Positions 5,549 to 5,669 of a stretch of 5,669 bases of DNA are shown here, one piece after another. The position numbers and the translations under genes are program-made. Position 1 is the stretch's first letter, and each line of letters begins with the position of its first letter. The stretch comes from DATEPR01 sp036503065 (GTDB taxonomy: Bacteria; Actinomycetota; Actinomycetes; Mycobacteriales; Pseudonocardiaceae). The notes under the pieces were generated by a model. That model ran no database searches and was not told where the DNA came from. It was given only the letters and a program-made list of their open reading frames with translations. The stretch lies in NCBI GenBank assembly GCA_036503065.1, contig DASXXM010000095.1, positions 1 to 5,669 on the forward strand, read 5' to 3'.

Positions 5549-5669
5549 ATGGCGCGGACAGGGCGGCCCAAGGCCGAGGTGATGTTGACCGCCGAGGAAC
5601 GGGCGACGTTGGAGCGGTGGGCTCGGCGAGCGAAGTCGTCTCAGGCGTTGGCGACACGGTCGAAGATCG
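5549..5669 (+). CDS. IS630-family transposase, N-terminal fragment
   Basis: Forty codons are visible before the window ends: MARTGRPKAEVMLTAEERAT, then LERWARRAKSSQALATRSKI. This is the opening of the helix-turn-helix DNA-binding domain of actinobacterial IS630-like transposases, where the R.GRPKAE, LT..ER..LERWARR and S.QALA.R..I pattern is usual. The catalytic DDE core is not in view, so intactness cannot be judged. A GTG two codons earlier (5543) is an alternative start. Third-position GC is lower (TTG, GCT, CGA, TCT) than in the exporter genes, in keeping with a mobile origin. Confidence 0.8.
   Translation, partial: MARTGRPKAEVMLTAEERATLERWARRAKSSQALATRSKI

Larger units (their letters stand above)
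5505..5669 (+). mobile_element. Left end of an IS630-family element, continues past the window
   Basis: An IS630-type transposase begins at 5549, and the short untranslated stretch before it (GTGTCCTGCGTCGCAAG and on) begins directly after a TA. IS630 elements insert at TA and duplicate it, so the element probably starts at 5505. The right end is outside the window, so the terminal repeat cannot be confirmed. Confidence 0.6.

Overview
The window is very GC-rich, and its coding frames are strongly biased to G or C at the third codon position. Protein families and gene style point to a high-GC actinobacterium, perhaps of the Pseudonocardiales type; the genus is a guess. It opens inside one gene and closes inside another, so both edges are partial.

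Positions 3-2964 hold a tightly packed ABC-2 type exporter operon. It consists of the C-terminal two thirds of an ATP-binding subunit, a 495-residue permease and a 258-residue permease. Each gene overlaps the next by an ATGA tetranucleotide. The two permeases are paralogues sharing the N-terminal LHAEWTK motif and a GEY..G..R.TF.A.P.R..VLAAKA cytoplasmic loop, so the likely complex is one ATPase dimer on a permease heterodimer. The first permease carries an unusually large (about 245-residue) extracytoplasmic beta-rich, lectin/concanavalin-like domain between its first two membrane segments.

Positions 3031-3483 encode a small secreted L,D-transpeptidase (YkuD type) in the same direction, 66 bases after the exporter. 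Converging on it from the minus strand (3938-3498) is a membrane-anchored protein with a Thr/Ser/Pro/Gly-rich outer tail. Exporter, cell-wall cross-linking enzyme and tail protein all act at the cell envelope, but the sequence does not prove a shared pathway.

The right end is mobile DNA. A complete 1509-bp IS4-family element (3993-5501) has 21-bp terminal inverted repeats with one mismatch, is flanked by CTAG on both sides, and encodes an apparently intact DDE transposase. Directly after its right CTAG begins what looks like the left end of an IS630-family element, whose transposase starts at 5549 and runs off the window. Removing the IS4 element and one CTAG rejoins the flank to the IS630 tip, so the IS4 element probably landed on the boundary of an older IS630 insertion. 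Just inside the left end of the IS4 element is a 15-bp-stem hairpin and a possible internal promoter, arranged in a way that could keep read-through transcripts from making transposase.

No tRNA, rRNA, CRISPR array or riboswitch was recognised, and no stretch over 300 bases lacks a gene.
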